Below are positions 41,505 to 52,197 of a stretch of DNA of 64,000 nucleotides, in pieces (the stretch's first letter is position 1; every line of letters starts with the position of its first letter). This stretch comes from Parasphingorhabdus flavimaris (lineage in GTDB: Bacteria; Pseudomonadota; Alphaproteobacteria; Sphingomonadales; Sphingomonadaceae): assembly GCF_013371215.1 (NCBI RefSeq), contig NZ_JABWMH010000003.1, positions 496,001 to 560,000 of the forward strand, given 5' to 3'. The position numbers and the translations under genes are program-made. Under the pieces are notes generated by a model. That model did no database searches and was not told the DNA's origin. It saw only the letters and a program-made list of their open reading frames with translations.

Positions 41505-42620
41505 TTATGCCTCGCCGTAGCTGAAACCCTCGGGTTCCGGCCAGTCGATCGGGGTCGCCGCCATCACCCGGAACAGGCATCCCATCTCGTCGGCATGGGT
41601 TAGCCGCTGGTGCGCAGCCCGGATATTATCGGCCTGTTTCGGCGTCGCATTGATCAATGCCTCCGCGCGCTGGTCAATCCCGAGCGACTTGAGCCATTGC
41701 CCCTGTTCCGCAGGGCCGTGAACGGAAAGCAGACGGTTCCGGGCGATATTTGCCAGCGTATGAAAGTCGACATGGGCGGTGAGATCGGACGTGCCCGGAC
41801 TGTCGAACGGGCTGATCGGCATATGGCCTTTCACCGCCTGCAAGGTGCTGCCGGTCCCCGGACGCGCATAGCCATAGTCGATGATCAGCAACGTGCCGCC
41901 CTGTTTGGCCAGCCGATTGGCAAGATGACCGGCCAGTTCGACGCTGACCGGGGAACGTTCCAATATCGTGCCGTCCGGAAAGCCGCTCATGCTGCCGCCA
42001 ATCCGGTCTTCTGCAACTTCGGCACTCGCCACGGCGACAAATTTGCTCCGGTCGCGCGCGACCATCTGCCGTCGCCAGCCGCCGGATGTCGCGACAAATT
42101 GCTCGATCGGCAGCGCGTCGAAAAATTCATTGGCGACGACCAGCAGCGGACCGTCGTCGGGCAGGCTGCCTATATCGTCATGCCAGATTGCTTCAGGATG
42201 CAGCAGCGCCTGCTTGGCTTTCAATACCGGGCTGGTCTCGACGAAATGGATCGTCGGCGTGCAGCCGAACTTGGCGAGGGAACGCAGCGCATCCTGGGCC
42301 AGGGTTCCGCGACCGGGTCCCAGCTCGACATAATGGCAATGGTCCGGTGACCCTTTGCGCAGCCAAAGATCAGCCAGCCAGATGCCGACGATTTCTCCGA
42401 ACATCTGGCTGATCTCGGGCGCGGTGACAAAATCGCCCTCTTCGCCGAGCGGGTCCTTGCTGGCATAATAATGTTCGTTGGCGATCGCCATATATTCGCC
42501 GAGCGGAATCGGACCTTCGCGGTCGATCCGGTCGGCAATTACATGGGCTGCGCTGGGTCGGTCCGCCTTGATGCCGTCAGGCAACGCTCTTGTCTCCGGC
42601 CACCGCTTCAACCCGTGCAC
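41505..42620 (-). CDS. SAM-dependent methyltransferase, MidA/NDUFAF7 family
   Basis: A 371-residue class I methyltransferase of the MidA/DUF185 family. It has [18 protein letters not shown] near 59-76, the SAM motif [13 protein letters not shown] near 97-109, [13 protein letters not shown] near 162-174, and IDYGYARPG near 245. NDUFAF7 homologues dimethylate an arginine of complex I subunit NDUFS2. The GTG at 42620 overlaps lgt by 44 bases; a TTG at 42584 would give an eight-base overlap. It is an operon with lgt. Confidence 0.9.
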   Translation of the reverse strand: MHGLKRWPETRALPDGIKADRPSAAHVIADRIDREGPIPLGEYMAIANEHYYASKDPLGEEGDFVTAPEISQMFGEIVGIWLADLWLRKGSPDHCHYVELGPGRGTLAQDALRSLAKFGCTPTIHFVETSPVLKAKQALLHPEAIWHDDIGSLPDDGPLLVVANEFFDALPIEQFVATSGGWRRQMVARDRSKFVAVASAEVAEDRIGGSMSGFPDGTILERSPVSVELAGHLANRLAKQGGTLLIIDYGYARPGTGSTLQAVKGHMPISPFDSPGTSDLTAHVDFHTLANIARNRLLSVHGPAEQGQWLKSLGIDQRAEALINATPKQADNIRAAHQRLTHADEMGCLFRVMAATPIDWPEPEGFSYGEA

Positions 42621-43443
42621 GCCGCCGTTTTGCGGTCAGAACCAGCCAGGCGCCAAGCAATATCATCGGCACCGTCAGCCACTGGCCCATGCTGAAGCCC
42701 GACTGTTCGACCAGCCAGGTCAGCTGGACGTCGGGCTGGCGGAAGAATTCAACGGTGAACCGGCTGAAGCCATAGACCAGCAGGCCGGCCCCGAGCAATT
42801 TGCCGGGCTGGTAGCGGGCGTCGGTTTTCCAGAACATCAGCGACAGGATGATGAAATAGAGCAGGCCTTCCAGCCCCGCTTCGTAAAGCTGGCTTGGATG
42901 GCGGGCAACCTCGCCGCCCATCGGGAAGATGATCGCCCAGGCGACGTCGGTTTGCCGTCCCCAAAGCTCGCCATTGACGAAATTGGCGAGCCTTCCGAAG
43001 AACAGGCCGAAGGGAATGACGCAGGCGATATAGTCACACATCCGCAGGAAATCGAGCTTCTCGCGCCGCGCGCTCCACCACAGGGCAAGCACAACACCGA
43101 TCGTGCCGCCGTGCAGCGACATGCCGCCGTTCCAGACCTGCAATATCTTGACCGGTTCGAGCAATATTTCGGGATTGTAGAAAAACACATAGCCCAGTCG
43201 TCCACCGACTATGATGCCGAGCGTTGCCCAGAAGATCAGGTCATCGGCATGGCGGCGGGCCATTGGTGAACCCGGCTGGGCGACCAGTTTGATCAGATAC
43301 CAATAGCCGATCAATATTCCGGCCAGATAGGCCAGCGAATACCATTTGAGCTGAAAAAATCCGAGGTCGAGAGCATTGGGAGACAGGCCAAGTTCCTCAA
43401 ACCGCGTAAACTGTGCCGCATTGGCCAATATAATATCAATCAA
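42577..43443 (-). CDS. lgt: Prolipoprotein diacylglyceryl transferase
   Basis: Transfers diacylglycerol to the lipobox Cys of prolipoproteins in the inner membrane. About 288 residues from the TTG at 43443 ([12 protein letters not shown]), multi-pass. Signatures are [26 protein letters not shown] and [14 protein letters not shown] (family GRxxNFxNGE). I placed the start at 43443 because a longer in-frame start at 43575 would overlap the divergent acyl-CoA ligase gene and add a segment unlike Lgt. Confidence 0.94.
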   Translation of the reverse strand: MIDIILANAAQFTRFEELGLSPNALDLGFFQLKWYSLAYLAGILIGYWYLIKLVAQPGSPMARRHADDLIFWATLGIIVGGRLGYVFFYNPEILLEPVKILQVWNGGMSLHGGTIGVVLALWWSARREKLDFLRMCDYIACVIPFGLFFGRLANFVNGELWGRQTDVAWAIIFPMGGEVARHPSQLYEAGLEGLLYFIILSLMFWKTDARYQPGKLLGAGLLVYGFSRFTVEFFRQPDVQLTWLVEQSGFSMGQWLTVPMILLGAWLVLTAKRRRARVEAVAGDKSVA

Positions 43444-43522
43444 CTCTTTTCCCCGCGTGGTTTCCTGTCCATATAAAGGGAAATCCCCTGAGACCAAGAG
43501 GGAACAATTGGAGACTTGAATA

Positions 43523-45232
43523 ATGGCTGCTTCTGAACTGGATATGGTAATCGACAAGACGCTTGAAGTGCTCACGCAGCCCGGTCAGCTGCTCGAGCTC
43601 GACACGATCAATAAATATGGCGTCGATATGCCGATCTTCAAGAACGCGCCACAGAATGTTTCCGACTATCTCGCCTATTTCTGCCATCAGCACGCCGACA
43701 AGGAATTTCTGATCGATGGCGATATTCGCCTGACCTTCGGAGAGACTTACGCCGCTGCCCGTGTATTGGCTGGCGGACTGGTCGAAGGCTATGGTGTCCA
43801 GAAGGGCGACCGAATCGGAATTGCCGCGCGCAACTCCGCCAACTGGGTCATTCTCGACATGGCGATCACCATGGCCGGTGGCGTTTCGACTAAATTGAAT
43901 GGCTGGTGGCAGGGCGACGAGCTGGCCGACGGAATTGAGGATGTCGGCTGCCGCTTCGTGTTCGCCGATCGTCAGCGGGGCAAGCGACTGGTGGAATCGA
44001 AACGCGATCATGGCGCCGAGTTGCTGATATTCGAACATGACAAGCAACCGCTTGAAGGGTTGAAAGTCATGCTGGAAAAAGGCGGCGGAGCCGAGACGCC
44101 GTTGCCGCAAATGGCGCCGGAAGACAATGCGACGATATTGTTTACCTCGGGCTCTACGGGCCGTTCCAAGGGCGCTTATGCCGAACATCGTTCGGTTGTG
44201 CAGGGGGCGATGAGCTTCGTTGGCACGGTGATGGTGCTGGTCCATATCATGGAAAAGCAGGGCACGATGCCGGAGGGGCAGCCCACGGCCATGGTTTGCG
44301 TGCCACTGTTCCACGTGACCGCTTCCGTGCCTCTGGTGCTGGTGAGCTATGCGATTGGTCGCAAACTGGTGTTTCTCAACAAATGGGATGCCGAAGAGGC
44401 GATGCGCCTGATCGAGAAAGAGCGGGTGACCTATTTTGTCGGCGTGCCGCTGATGAGCATGGAAATCTATTCGCATCCGAATTTTGACAAATATGATCTT
44501 AGCAGCTGCGTCACCATGGCCGCTGGTGGCGCACCGCGCCCGGCGGAACATGTCAAACGGATCAAGGAGAAGATGGGGGATGGCTATCCGGTGATCGGCT
44601 ACGGCCTGACCGAAACCAACGGTGTCGGCTGTTCCAACCAGAATGAAAATTATCTCGCCAAGCCGGACAGCACCGGTCGCGCGACGCCGCCGATTGTCGA
44701 AGTCGCAATTCTCGATGATGACGGCAACAAGATGCCGCAGGGCGAGCGCGGCGAGGTCTGCATCCGTACGGCAGCGAATTTCACGGGCTATTGGAACAAC
44801 GAAGAAGCGACCAGAGACGCCTTTACCGATGACGGCTTTTTCCGCACCGGTGACATCGGCTATCTCGACCCCGAAGGCTATCTTTTCATCGTCGACCGCA
44901 AGAAGGAAATCATCATCCGCGGTGGCGAGAATATCAGCTGTCAGGAAGTCGAAGCCGCAGTTTATGCCAATCCGGCGGTCGCAGAAGCCTGTATCTTCGG
45001 CGTGCATGATGAACGGTTCGGAGAGGTTCCTGCACTGGTCTATCATACCAAGGACGGTCACAGCCTGACCGACGAGCAATTGCTGGAATCGCTCAAGAGC
45101 CAGCTCGCGCCCTATAAAATGCCGGTCCATGTCTGGCAATATGACGAGCCGTTGCCCAAACTCGGCACTGCCAAAATCGCCAAGATCGTCCTGGCGAAAA
45201 AGCATCGTGACGAACTGGCCGCTACCGGATGA
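43523..45232 (+). CDS. Acyl-CoA ligase, ANL (AMP-binding) superfamily
   Basis: A 569-residue adenylate-forming ligase. P-loop [14 protein letters not shown] near residues 209-222, YGLTETNG near 360, [31 protein letters not shown] near 438-468 (hinge Asp and Arg), and a C-terminal domain ending GTAKIAKI with the catalytic Lys. It activates a carboxylic acid to the CoA thioester; the substrate is unknown. It overlaps glnD by four bases. Confidence 0.92.
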   Translation: MAASELDMVIDKTLEVLTQPGQLLELDTINKYGVDMPIFKNAPQNVSDYLAYFCHQHADKEFLIDGDIRLTFGETYAAARVLAGGLVEGYGVQKGDRIGIAARNSANWVILDMAITMAGGVSTKLNGWWQGDELADGIEDVGCRFVFADRQRGKRLVESKRDHGAELLIFEHDKQPLEGLKVMLEKGGGAETPLPQMAPEDNATILFTSGSTGRSKGAYAEHRSVVQGAMSFVGTVMVLVHIMEKQGTMPEGQPTAMVCVPLFHVTASVPLVLVSYAIGRKLVFLNKWDAEEAMRLIEKERVTYFVGVPLMSMEIYSHPNFDKYDLSSCVTMAAGGAPRPAEHVKRIKEKMGDGYPVIGYGLTETNGVGCSNQNENYLAKPDSTGRATPPIVEVAILDDDGNKMPQGERGEVCIRTAANFTGYWNNEEATRDAFTDDGFFRTGDIGYLDPEGYLFIVDRKKEIIIRGGENISCQEVEAAVYANPAVAEACIFGVHDERFGEVPALVYHTKDGHSLTDEQLLESLKSQLAPYKMPVHVWQYDEPLPKLGTAKIAKIVLAKKHRDELAATG

Positions 45233-48009
45233 ATGTTCGCGCCAATATTCCCGCTGCCCCCGACGATCCGGGCAAGCGGATCGTGCGACAGCGGGACATT
45301 ATCAATCGTCGGGCGCTTGCTGAAGAAATAGAAGAGCTTATCGCCGAGCATGGCATGCCCGATGCCCGGTCGAAAATCCTCCCGCTGCTGCAGAATGCGC
45401 TGTCGGACGGCCGGGCGGAGATCAGCAGGCGGTTGCTGAAAAGACCCTCGGCTGGTCATGAAATGGCAGCCGCTCAGTCATTCCTGGTCGATCAGCTGGT
45501 CCGGTTGATCCACGATATTGCCGTCCAGCACCAATATCCGGTCGGCAACCCCTCGTCGGGCGAGCGAATCGCGGTAATGGCGGTCGGCGGCTATGGCCGG
45601 GGCGAAATGGCACCGCATAGCGATGTCGATATCGCGTTCCTGACACCGCACAAGGCCACCAGCTGGACCGAGCAGGTTGTCGAGGCGATGCTCTACTGGC
45701 TCTGGGATCTCGGACTGAAGGTGGGCCAGAGCAGCCGCTCGATCGACGAGATGGTGCGGATGGCCAAGAGCGACCTTTCGATTCGCACCGCACTGCTTGA
45801 AGGCCGTTATATCTGGGGCGATACCGGTGTCTATGAAGAGGCGAAACATCGCTTCTTCCAGGACGTCGTTGCCGGAACCGACAGTACTTTCGTTGCGGAA
45901 AAGCTGGCCGAGCGCGATTTGCGGCACAAGAAAATGGGCGACAGCCGCTATGTCGTCGAACCCAATGTCAAGGAAGGCAAGGGGGGGATGCGTGATCTGC
46001 AAACCCTCTACTGGATCGGCAAATATATTCACCAGGTGGCGTCGGCCGAGGATCTTGTCGAGGTCGGCCTGCTGACCGCCGATGAATTCAAGCGTTTCCG
46101 CAAGGCCGCCAATTTCCTGTGGGCGGTTCGCTGCCACATGCACGACATGACCGGTCGCGCAGAGGACCGGCTCACCTTTGACCTGCAACCCGAGGTGGCC
46201 CGGCGAATGCATTTTGCCGACCGGCCCGGCAAATCCTCGGTCGAGCGGTTCATGCAATATTATTTTCTCAACGCGAAAGTGGTCGGCAACCTGACCGGCG
46301 TGTTCCTCGCCCATCTCGACGAAACGCATAATGCGGGGGTCCGACGCTTCCTGCCGTCGCTGACCCGCAAGCCGAAGAAGCTCAAGGGCTTCGTCCTCGA
46401 TCGTGGCCGTCTCGCTCTGCCGGACGAAAGTTTTTTCGAAGAGGATCCGGTCCGGCTGGTCGAGATATTCTGGCTGGCCGACAAGCACGGACTTGAAATT
46501 CACCCGCTGGCGATGCGGGCGGCGCGGCGCGATGCCAAGCTGATCGACAACAAGGTCCGCACGGATGCGCGGGCCAACAAGCTGTTCCTCGACGTGCTCT
46601 GCTCGCCGCGCGACCCCGAGCTGGTGCTGCGCTGGATGAACGAAGCGGCGATTTTTGGCCGGTTCATTCCCGATTTCGGCCGTGTCGTGGCGCAGATGCA
46701 GTTCGATATGTACCATCACTATACGGTCGACGAGCACACTATCCGTGCCATCGGGCTGCTCGCCAGGATTGGGCGAGGAGATCTCGCAGCCGATCATCCG
46801 AACAGCACCGCGACGATGGAAAAATTGCAGAACCGGCGAGTGATATTTGTCGCCACCCTGTTGCACGATATTGCCAAGGGCCGCGGCGGCGACCACAGCA
46901 TATTGGGCGCGGAAGTCGCGATGAAACTCTGCCCGCGACTGGGGCTGAAGCCGCACGAAACCGAACTTGTGGCATGGCTGGTCCGCAACCATCTGCTGAT
47001 GTCTGCGGTTGCTTTCAAGCGAGACCTGTCCGATTTCAAGACCATTCAGGATTTTGCCAGCCAGGTGAAAAGCGTCGAACGGCTCCGCCAGCTTCTGGTC
47101 CTTACGGTGGTCGATATTCGCGCGGTTGGACCCGGCGTCTGGAACAGCTGGAAACGGCAGTTGCTGACCGATCTGTTCGAGGCAGCGCAGGAAATGCTGC
47201 TGCTCGGCCACAAGCAGCGCGGACGCAAGCAGCGGATCGACGAGAAGAAGGCGGTTCTGGCGGAAACGCTTAACCTGCCGGAAGCGGAATTCAGGAAGCT
47301 CGCCAAGCGGTTTACCGATCCTTACTGGATCGCCGAGCCCGACGACATCATCGCCCAGAATGCGCAGCTCGTGCTCGATGCAGGAGAAACCAACCTTGCA
47401 ATTTTTGGCGATGTCTATGCGGAGCGCGGGGCGACGTTGATCACCGTCTACGCAGCCGATCATCCGGGCCTGTTCTACCGGATCGCCGGCGGCATCCATG
47501 TCTCGGGTGGCAATATCATCGACGCGCGTATCCACACCACCCGCGACGGCATGGCACTGGACAATTTTCTCGTTCAGGACCCGCATGGCAAGCCGTTTTC
47601 CGAAGACGGGCAAGTGGACCGGCTCAAGCAGGCGGTTGAAGACGCTCTGGCCAACCGGTCCAAGCTGTCGACCAAACTGGAGGCGAGACCGCTCGCCCAT
47701 TCACGGGCCGGTGCCTTTGCCATCACGCCTTTCGCGCTGGTCGACAATGACGCATCCAACCGGTTTACCGTGATCGAAGTCAATGCGCAGGATCGTCCGG
47801 CCTTGCTCAACGAACTCGCCTATGCATTGTTTGAATCGAAAGTGACGGTGCACAGCGCCCATATCGCCACTTATGGCGAGCGCGCGGTGGACACATTCTA
47901 CATCACCGATCTTCTGGGTTCCAAGATCACCAGCAAGCAGCGGTTGAACGGGCTTCAGAAACGCCTGACCAAGGCCGCAGCGGCAAATCCCGACAAGGTG
48001 GCTGCCTAG
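45229..48009 (+). CDS. glnD: [Protein-PII] uridylyltransferase/uridylyl-removing enzyme
   Basis: Central nitrogen sensor that uridylylates and deuridylylates PII. A 926-residue protein with a nucleotidyltransferase domain (GGYGRGEMAPHSDVDIAF near 120-137), the helical linker, an HD hydrolase domain (LLHDIAKGRGGDHS near 544-557) and two C-terminal ACT domains for glutamine sensing (near 730-800 and 840-910). Standard length. The start overlaps the acyl-CoA ligase stop (ATGA). It converges on yceD with a four-base overlap. Confidence 0.96.
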   Translation: MNVRANIPAAPDDPGKRIVRQRDIINRRALAEEIEELIAEHGMPDARSKILPLLQNALSDGRAEISRRLLKRPSAGHEMAAAQSFLVDQLVRLIHDIAVQHQYPVGNPSSGERIAVMAVGGYGRGEMAPHSDVDIAFLTPHKATSWTEQVVEAMLYWLWDLGLKVGQSSRSIDEMVRMAKSDLSIRTALLEGRYIWGDTGVYEEAKHRFFQDVVAGTDSTFVAEKLAERDLRHKKMGDSRYVVEPNVKEGKGGMRDLQTLYWIGKYIHQVASAEDLVEVGLLTADEFKRFRKAANFLWAVRCHMHDMTGRAEDRLTFDLQPEVARRMHFADRPGKSSVERFMQYYFLNAKVVGNLTGVFLAHLDETHNAGVRRFLPSLTRKPKKLKGFVLDRGRLALPDESFFEEDPVRLVEIFWLADKHGLEIHPLAMRAARRDAKLIDNKVRTDARANKLFLDVLCSPRDPELVLRWMNEAAIFGRFIPDFGRVVAQMQFDMYHHYTVDEHTIRAIGLLARIGRGDLAADHPNSTATMEKLQNRRVIFVATLLHDIAKGRGGDHSILGAEVAMKLCPRLGLKPHETELVAWLVRNHLLMSAVAFKRDLSDFKTIQDFASQVKSVERLRQLLVLTVVDIRAVGPGVWNSWKRQLLTDLFEAAQEMLLLGHKQRGRKQRIDEKKAVLAETLNLPEAEFRKLAKRFTDPYWIAEPDDIIAQNAQLVLDAGETNLAIFGDVYAERGATLITVYAADHPGLFYRIAGGIHVSGGNIIDARIHTTRDGMALDNFLVQDPHGKPFSEDGQVDRLKQAVEDALANRSKLSTKLEARPLAHSRAGAFAITPFALVDNDASNRFTVIEVNAQDRPALLNELAYALFESKVTVHSAHIATYGERAVDTFYITDLLGSKITSKQRLNGLQKRLTKAAAANPDKVAA

Positions 48010-48533
48010 CCGAGCTTGTCCTTCAGCGCCGCCAAAGCGCCAAAAGGACCGGCTTCTGCTTCGGATTTCAGGCCTCTTTTTCTGGCCACCTCATCCGCGT
48101 CCGGGCCGCGCGGATAGGGGTCGAGCGACAGATAGAGGGTTTGGGCAATCGCCTCGCCAAGATCGATCTGGGCCTGTTCATATTCGACGATGTCGCATTC
48201 ATCCTCGGTCAGCTCGATTTCTTCTTCCAGATCGCCTGGGTCCGGCTTCGGAACGAACAGAATATCAAACTCGTCACGAATCTTGACCGGGATGGCTTCG
48301 CCGGTAATCGCGCAGCTCTGGTGCAGATCGGATGCCAGCGATCCGGTGAACGCAATGCCCCTTTCCCCGGCGATCAGCTTGTAGGTTGCTGTCATCGAGG
48401 AAATTTTCGGAATATCGAACCGCAAGGCCAGTGCGTTTCTCTCTTCTGCGTCAGCGGCAAGCTTGCCGGTCTGCGGCTTCGATCCGATTTCGGACAGTCT
48501 GACGATATGGGAAAATTCGGGCGTATCGATCAT
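48006..48533 (-). CDS. yceD: YceD family protein (DUF177)
   Basis: A 175-residue member of the DUF177/YceD family with the core SCAITGEAI near 72-80 (one conserved Cys), an acidic middle, and IAQTLYLSLDPYPRGP near 128-143, typical of alphaproteobacterial members. The plant/bacterial family is linked to 23S rRNA accumulation. The start overlaps the upstream chaperone stop (ATGA-type). Confidence 0.88.
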   Translation of the reverse strand: MIDTPEFSHIVRLSEIGSKPQTGKLAADAEERNALALRFDIPKISSMTATYKLIAGERGIAFTGSLASDLHQSCAITGEAIPVKIRDEFDILFVPKPDPGDLEEEIELTEDECDIVEYEQAQIDLGEAIAQTLYLSLDPYPRGPDADEVARKRGLKSEAEAGPFGALAALKDKLG

Positions 48534-49063
48534 TTTGCTGATCCGCTGTCGGGGAGTTTGCCGGCGATGATCTCGCTGCTATCCAGGCCTTGCAGCGCGG
48601 CGTGATAGGCAGCCAGTTGCCGGGCAACATAGGCGAGCGCCGCATCATCGGGCTTCTCGCCGCGGAAAATGTTGCGCAATATGGCGTCTTCGAGGTTCGC
48701 GCCATTTTCCAGCGCTTCGCGATAGGCACCGACCCGGCCACCCAGCGCGCCCATCATCCGTCCGACATGCTTGCCGACGACCATCTCGCCGATACCGATC
48801 TGGCGCAATTGGCCGTCCATGTCGGAGATGAATATTTCGGTCAGCCACGCAATGTCCTGGCCCCGGTCCTCCTCTTTCTCGAGCCGGATCATGACCAGAG
48901 CGAATATCGCGGCAATCATGTCGAACCGGCCGTCGATACTGTCCGGAACCTGACCTTCCTCATACCAGGCGATCTGCCGTCCTTCCTGCACGATCGATTC
49001 GTACAATGGCCGCATCCCGGCATTGGGTTTGTCTTTGGAAAATATCTTGCTGAAAAATGACAT
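48530..49063 (-). CDS. Ubiquinol-cytochrome c chaperone family protein (CBP3-type)
   Basis: A 177-residue protein with the CBP3 helical domain: LYESIVQEGRQIAWYEEGQVPDSIDGRFDMIAAIFALVMIRLE near 20-62, then IFISDMDGQLRQIGIGEMVVGKHVGRM near 76-102. Family members assist assembly of the cytochrome bc1 complex (mitochondrial Cbp3/UQCC1). It is translationally coupled to yceD and divergent from the BamE-like lipoprotein, an arrangement found widely in alphaproteobacteria. Confidence 0.92.
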   Translation of the reverse strand: MSFFSKIFSKDKPNAGMRPLYESIVQEGRQIAWYEEGQVPDSIDGRFDMIAAIFALVMIRLEKEEDRGQDIAWLTEIFISDMDGQLRQIGIGEMVVGKHVGRMMGALGGRVGAYREALENGANLEDAILRNIFRGEKPDDAALAYVARQLAAYHAALQGLDSSEIIAGKLPDSGSAK

Positions 49064-49219
49064 TGCTGGTTCCGCTGGTTGGATCGCAAGTTTATGGACG
49101 ATCGGGTCGTTTGTTAAGTCTGGATACAGGGCATATTGATATTTATGGCGCGAGATGCAATGGGCGATGACAAGTCAGGCACCGGTACGGTGTCGGCTGT
49201 ACAGTGGAGAATCAGTTCG

Positions 49220-49702
49220 ATGGTCGGCAATATCAAAAAACACAGCTTGTGGCTTGGGCTCATGGCTGGCGCCATGACGATGGCGGGATGCACCCAGGTG
49301 CGCGGTCATCAGGGATATATTGCCGATGAAGTGTTGATGTCCGCCATTCAGGCCGGCGTCGACAACCGTCAGTCGGTGGAAGCCTCGCTCGGTCGGCCGA
49401 CCTTCACCGGCCAGTTTGACGATGATACATGGTATTATCTGTCCCGCGATACCCGCCAATATGGCTTCAGCACCCCGCGTCCGCGCGAGCAACAGGTTAT
49501 GCGGGTGAAATTTGATGCCGCAGGAAATGTGTCGGCGGTTGACCGCACCGGTCTGGAACTGGTTGCCAGCATCAGCCCGGATGGCGACAAGACACCGACG
49601 CTGGGCCGCGACCGCTCCTTCTTCGAAGAATTGTTCGGCAATATCGGCGCGGTTGGCGCTCCCGGCGCTCAGGGCGGCAGCAACGACCCGACCCGGCCCT
49701 AG
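49220..49702 (+). CDS. bamE: Outer membrane assembly lipoprotein, BamE/OmlA (SmpA) family
   Basis: A 160-residue lipoprotein with a signal sequence and lipobox MAGC (about residues 20-24), followed by the SmpA/OmlA domain. SVEASLGRPTFTGQFDDDTWYYLSRDTR near 51-78 carries the typical GxP and WYY motif; RPREQQVMRVKFD follows. It is part of the BAM complex that inserts outer-membrane proteins. The ATG at 49220 has a GGAGA Shine-Dalgarno. The C-terminal tail is Gly/Pro-rich, beyond the usual domain. Confidence 0.88.
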   Translation: MVGNIKKHSLWLGLMAGAMTMAGCTQVRGHQGYIADEVLMSAIQAGVDNRQSVEASLGRPTFTGQFDDDTWYYLSRDTRQYGFSTPRPREQQVMRVKFDAAGNVSAVDRTGLELVASISPDGDKTPTLGRDRSFFEELFGNIGAVGAPGAQGGSNDPTRP

Positions 49703-49713
49703 AAAATGACCGA

Positions 49714-49742
49714 AACAGGGCGCCCTTTCCGGGCACCCTGTT
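49714..49742. terminator. Terminator hairpin between bamE and maeB
   Basis: An eleven-base stem with one mismatch (49714-49724 with 49732-49742) and a seven-base loop, followed on the plus strand by CATTTCCTGTTTTT. It lies between the convergent bamE-like gene and maeB and probably ends the bamE transcript. Confidence 0.65.
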
Positions 49743-49761
49743 CATTTCCTGTTTTTGAGTC

Positions 49762-52032
49762 CTATTTGGCGATCCCGCTGGCGGCCAATACTGCCAGTGT
49801 CACCAGTTCCGATGCCGTCGACGCCATTGTCGCGATCTGCACGGATTTTTCCAGTCCGACCAGCATTGGTCCGATAACCGAATCGCCGCCCAGTTCGCGG
49901 AGCAGTTTTGCCGACAGATTGGCCGACTGAAGGCCGGGCATGACCAGAATATTGGCTGGCTGTGACAGGCGGCTGAACGGATAGTTGGCCATTAGCTTGG
50001 GGTTGAGCGCAACATCTGGTGCCATTTCCCCTTCATATTCGAAATTGACCCGCCGTTGATCGAGCAACGCCACGGCTTCCCGCAGATTGTCGAGCCAGCG
50101 TCCTTCGGGGTTGCCAAAGGTCGAATAGCTGAGAAACGCAACACGCGGTTCGTGACCCATTTGCCGGGCAACCGCTGCCGTCTGTTCGGCGATATCTGCA
50201 AGTTCATGCGCGGTTGGCCGTTCGTTGACCGTGGTGTCGGCCATGAAGACGGTATGATGCTGGCCGACCATGACGTGAATGCCAAAGGCGGTGCGGCCTT
50301 TTTCGACATCGATCACCTTGGCGACATCGCGGAACGATTGCGAATAGGGACGGGTCACCCCGGTGATCATCGCGTCGCCCTGATCCATCGAGAGCAAGGC
50401 GGAGCCGAAGATATTCCGGTCCTGATTGACCATGCGCTTGATATCGCGCTCCATATAGCCGCGGCGGTGAAGCCGTTGGTACAACATGTTCACCATGTCG
50501 GGGACCAGCGGACTGTTGCGGCTATTGTGTATTTCGAACCGGTCGGGATCGCGGACCCCCAGTTCCTTGAGCTTTTCGCGGACGCGGTCATCGCGCCCGA
50601 CCAGAACCGGCGTGCCGTAGCCACCGTCCTGGAACTGGATCGCCGCGCGCAGCACGACATCTTCCTCGGCTTCGGCGAAAATAACCCGCTTCGGGGCGAC
50701 ACGGCAGGCCTGATAGACCTGGGTCAGGACCGATGTTGTCGGATTGAGGCGCGCCTTCAGGCTCTGACGATAGGCGTCGAGATCCTCGATCGGTTTCTGG
50801 GCAACGCCGCTATCCATGGCCGCTTTGGCCACCGCGGCGGAAACCACGTCCATCAGGCGCGGGTCAAAAGGAGCCGGGATGATATAGTCGACGCCAAAGC
50901 TCGGTGCCAGTCCGCCATAAGCGACGGCGACCTCTTCGGGGACCTGTTCGCGGGCCAGTTCGGCAATCGCGTGGGCGGCGGCAACTTTCATTTCTTCGTT
51001 GATGCGGGTCGCCCGGACATCGAGGGCGCCGCGGAAGATGAAAGGAAAGCCGAGTACATTGTTGACCTGATTGGGATAATCGGAGCGGCCGGTCGCGATA
51101 ATCGCATCGGGGCGCGCGGCCTTGGCATCGGGAGGAGAAATTTCCGGATCGGGATTGGCCATCGCAAAGATGATTGGCTTGGCCGCCATGTCCTTGACCA
51201 TTTCCGGTTTCAGGGCGCCGGCAGCAGACAGGCCGAGGAAGACATCGGCGCCCGAAAGCGCGTCCGTCAGCGTGCGCGCATCGGTGTCGATGGCATGGGC
51301 AGATTTCCACTGGTCGACATCGTCGCGGCCACGATAGATAACGCCGGTCCGGTCACACATGGTCAGATTGTCATGCGGAACCCCAAGGCTCTTGATCAGC
51401 GAGGCACAGGCAATGGCAGCGGCGCCGGCGCCGTTGACGACAACCTTGATATCCTCGATCTTGCGGTCGGTCAGCAGGCATGCGTTGATGATCCCGGCAG
51501 CGGCGATGATCGCCGTGCCATGCTGGTCATCGTGAAAAACAGGGATATTCATCCGGTCGCGCAGGGTCTGCTCGATGATGAAACAGTCGGGCGCGGCAAT
51601 ATCTTCCAGATTGATGCCGCCGAAGCTGGGCTCCATGATCTGGACCGCATTGATGAAGGTTTCCGCGTCCTCGGTATCGAGTTCCAGATCGATGGCATCG
51701 ACATCGGCGAAGCGTTTGAACAATACCGCCTTGCCTTCCATCACCGGTTTCGACGCAAGCGCGCCGAGATTGCCCAGGCCAAGGATCGCGGTGCCGTTTG
51801 AAATGACGGCAACCAGATTGCCCTTGGCCGTATAATCATAGGCGGTTGACGGATCTTCGGCGATGGCGCGGACGGGGACTGCGACGCCGGGCGAATAGGC
51901 CAGGCTCAGGTCGCGTTGGGTGGCCATCGGTTTCGACGCTATGATTTCGATTTTTCCGGGACGGCCGTGGGAGTGAAACAATAATGCTTCGCGTTCGGAG
52001 AATTCTAGATCGTTATCGTTCTTGTCGGCCAA
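49762..52032 (-). CDS. maeB: NADP-dependent malic enzyme with phosphotransacetylase-like domain
   Basis: Oxidatively decarboxylates malate to pyruvate. A 756-residue protein with three regions: malic N-terminal domain (SLAYSPGVAVPV near 42-53; DYTAKGNLVAVI near 65), NAD-binding domain (VVNGAGAAAIACASLI near 197; MANPDPEISPPD near 292), and a C-terminal phosphotransacetylase-like domain (about 430-756), as in MaeB. The start is TTG at 52032, backed by a GGAGA Shine-Dalgarno eight bases upstream. Divergent from mutS. Confidence 0.94.
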   Translation of the reverse strand: MADKNDNDLEFSEREALLFHSHGRPGKIEIIASKPMATQRDLSLAYSPGVAVPVRAIAEDPSTAYDYTAKGNLVAVISNGTAILGLGNLGALASKPVMEGKAVLFKRFADVDAIDLELDTEDAETFINAVQIMEPSFGGINLEDIAAPDCFIIEQTLRDRMNIPVFHDDQHGTAIIAAAGIINACLLTDRKIEDIKVVVNGAGAAAIACASLIKSLGVPHDNLTMCDRTGVIYRGRDDVDQWKSAHAIDTDARTLTDALSGADVFLGLSAAGALKPEMVKDMAAKPIIFAMANPDPEISPPDAKAARPDAIIATGRSDYPNQVNNVLGFPFIFRGALDVRATRINEEMKVAAAHAIAELAREQVPEEVAVAYGGLAPSFGVDYIIPAPFDPRLMDVVSAAVAKAAMDSGVAQKPIEDLDAYRQSLKARLNPTTSVLTQVYQACRVAPKRVIFAEAEEDVVLRAAIQFQDGGYGTPVLVGRDDRVREKLKELGVRDPDRFEIHNSRNSPLVPDMVNMLYQRLHRRGYMERDIKRMVNQDRNIFGSALLSMDQGDAMITGVTRPYSQSFRDVAKVIDVEKGRTAFGIHVMVGQHHTVFMADTTVNERPTAHELADIAEQTAAVARQMGHEPRVAFLSYSTFGNPEGRWLDNLREAVALLDQRRVNFEYEGEMAPDVALNPKLMANYPFSRLSQPANILVMPGLQSANLSAKLLRELGGDSVIGPMLVGLEKSVQIATMASTASELVTLAVLAASGIAK

Positions 52033-52197
52033 ATTATATCTCCGTTCATAGATAGTCGGCCCGCGTGTGCCGATTTGATGTTCACGTCCCGGTTCACCGC
52101 CTACTCGTTTTGTCGCTGAGCCGCAATATTAAGTAAATTTCAAAAGGATCTAAGCGCCACTCTTTTATGTATCGCTACACTCGGCTATCGCGATGCC
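52033..52197. promoter_or_regulatory. Divergent promoter region maeB / mutS
   Basis: A 165-base gap between two divergent genes, with AT-rich stretches (AATATTAAGTAAATTTC near 52126; CTCTTTTATGTATCG near 52160). It must hold both promoters. I see no operator-like palindrome or RNA gene. Confidence 0.3.

Noticed and set aside
43436-45205. 589-codon open frame antisense to the acyl-CoA ligase gene
   Set aside because: Antisense to a conserved enzyme gene, with no domain pattern.
45478-47700. 740-codon open frame antisense to glnD
   Set aside because: glnD shows all expected domains; the antisense frame has no recognisable protein features.
49125-49219. BamE-like start at 49136
   Set aside because: It would put a 28-residue polar segment before the signal sequence; the ATG at 49220 has a Shine-Dalgarno and the signal peptide.
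50056-51801. 581-codon frame antisense to maeB
   Set aside because: Same reasons: maeB has full domain structure, the antisense translation does not.
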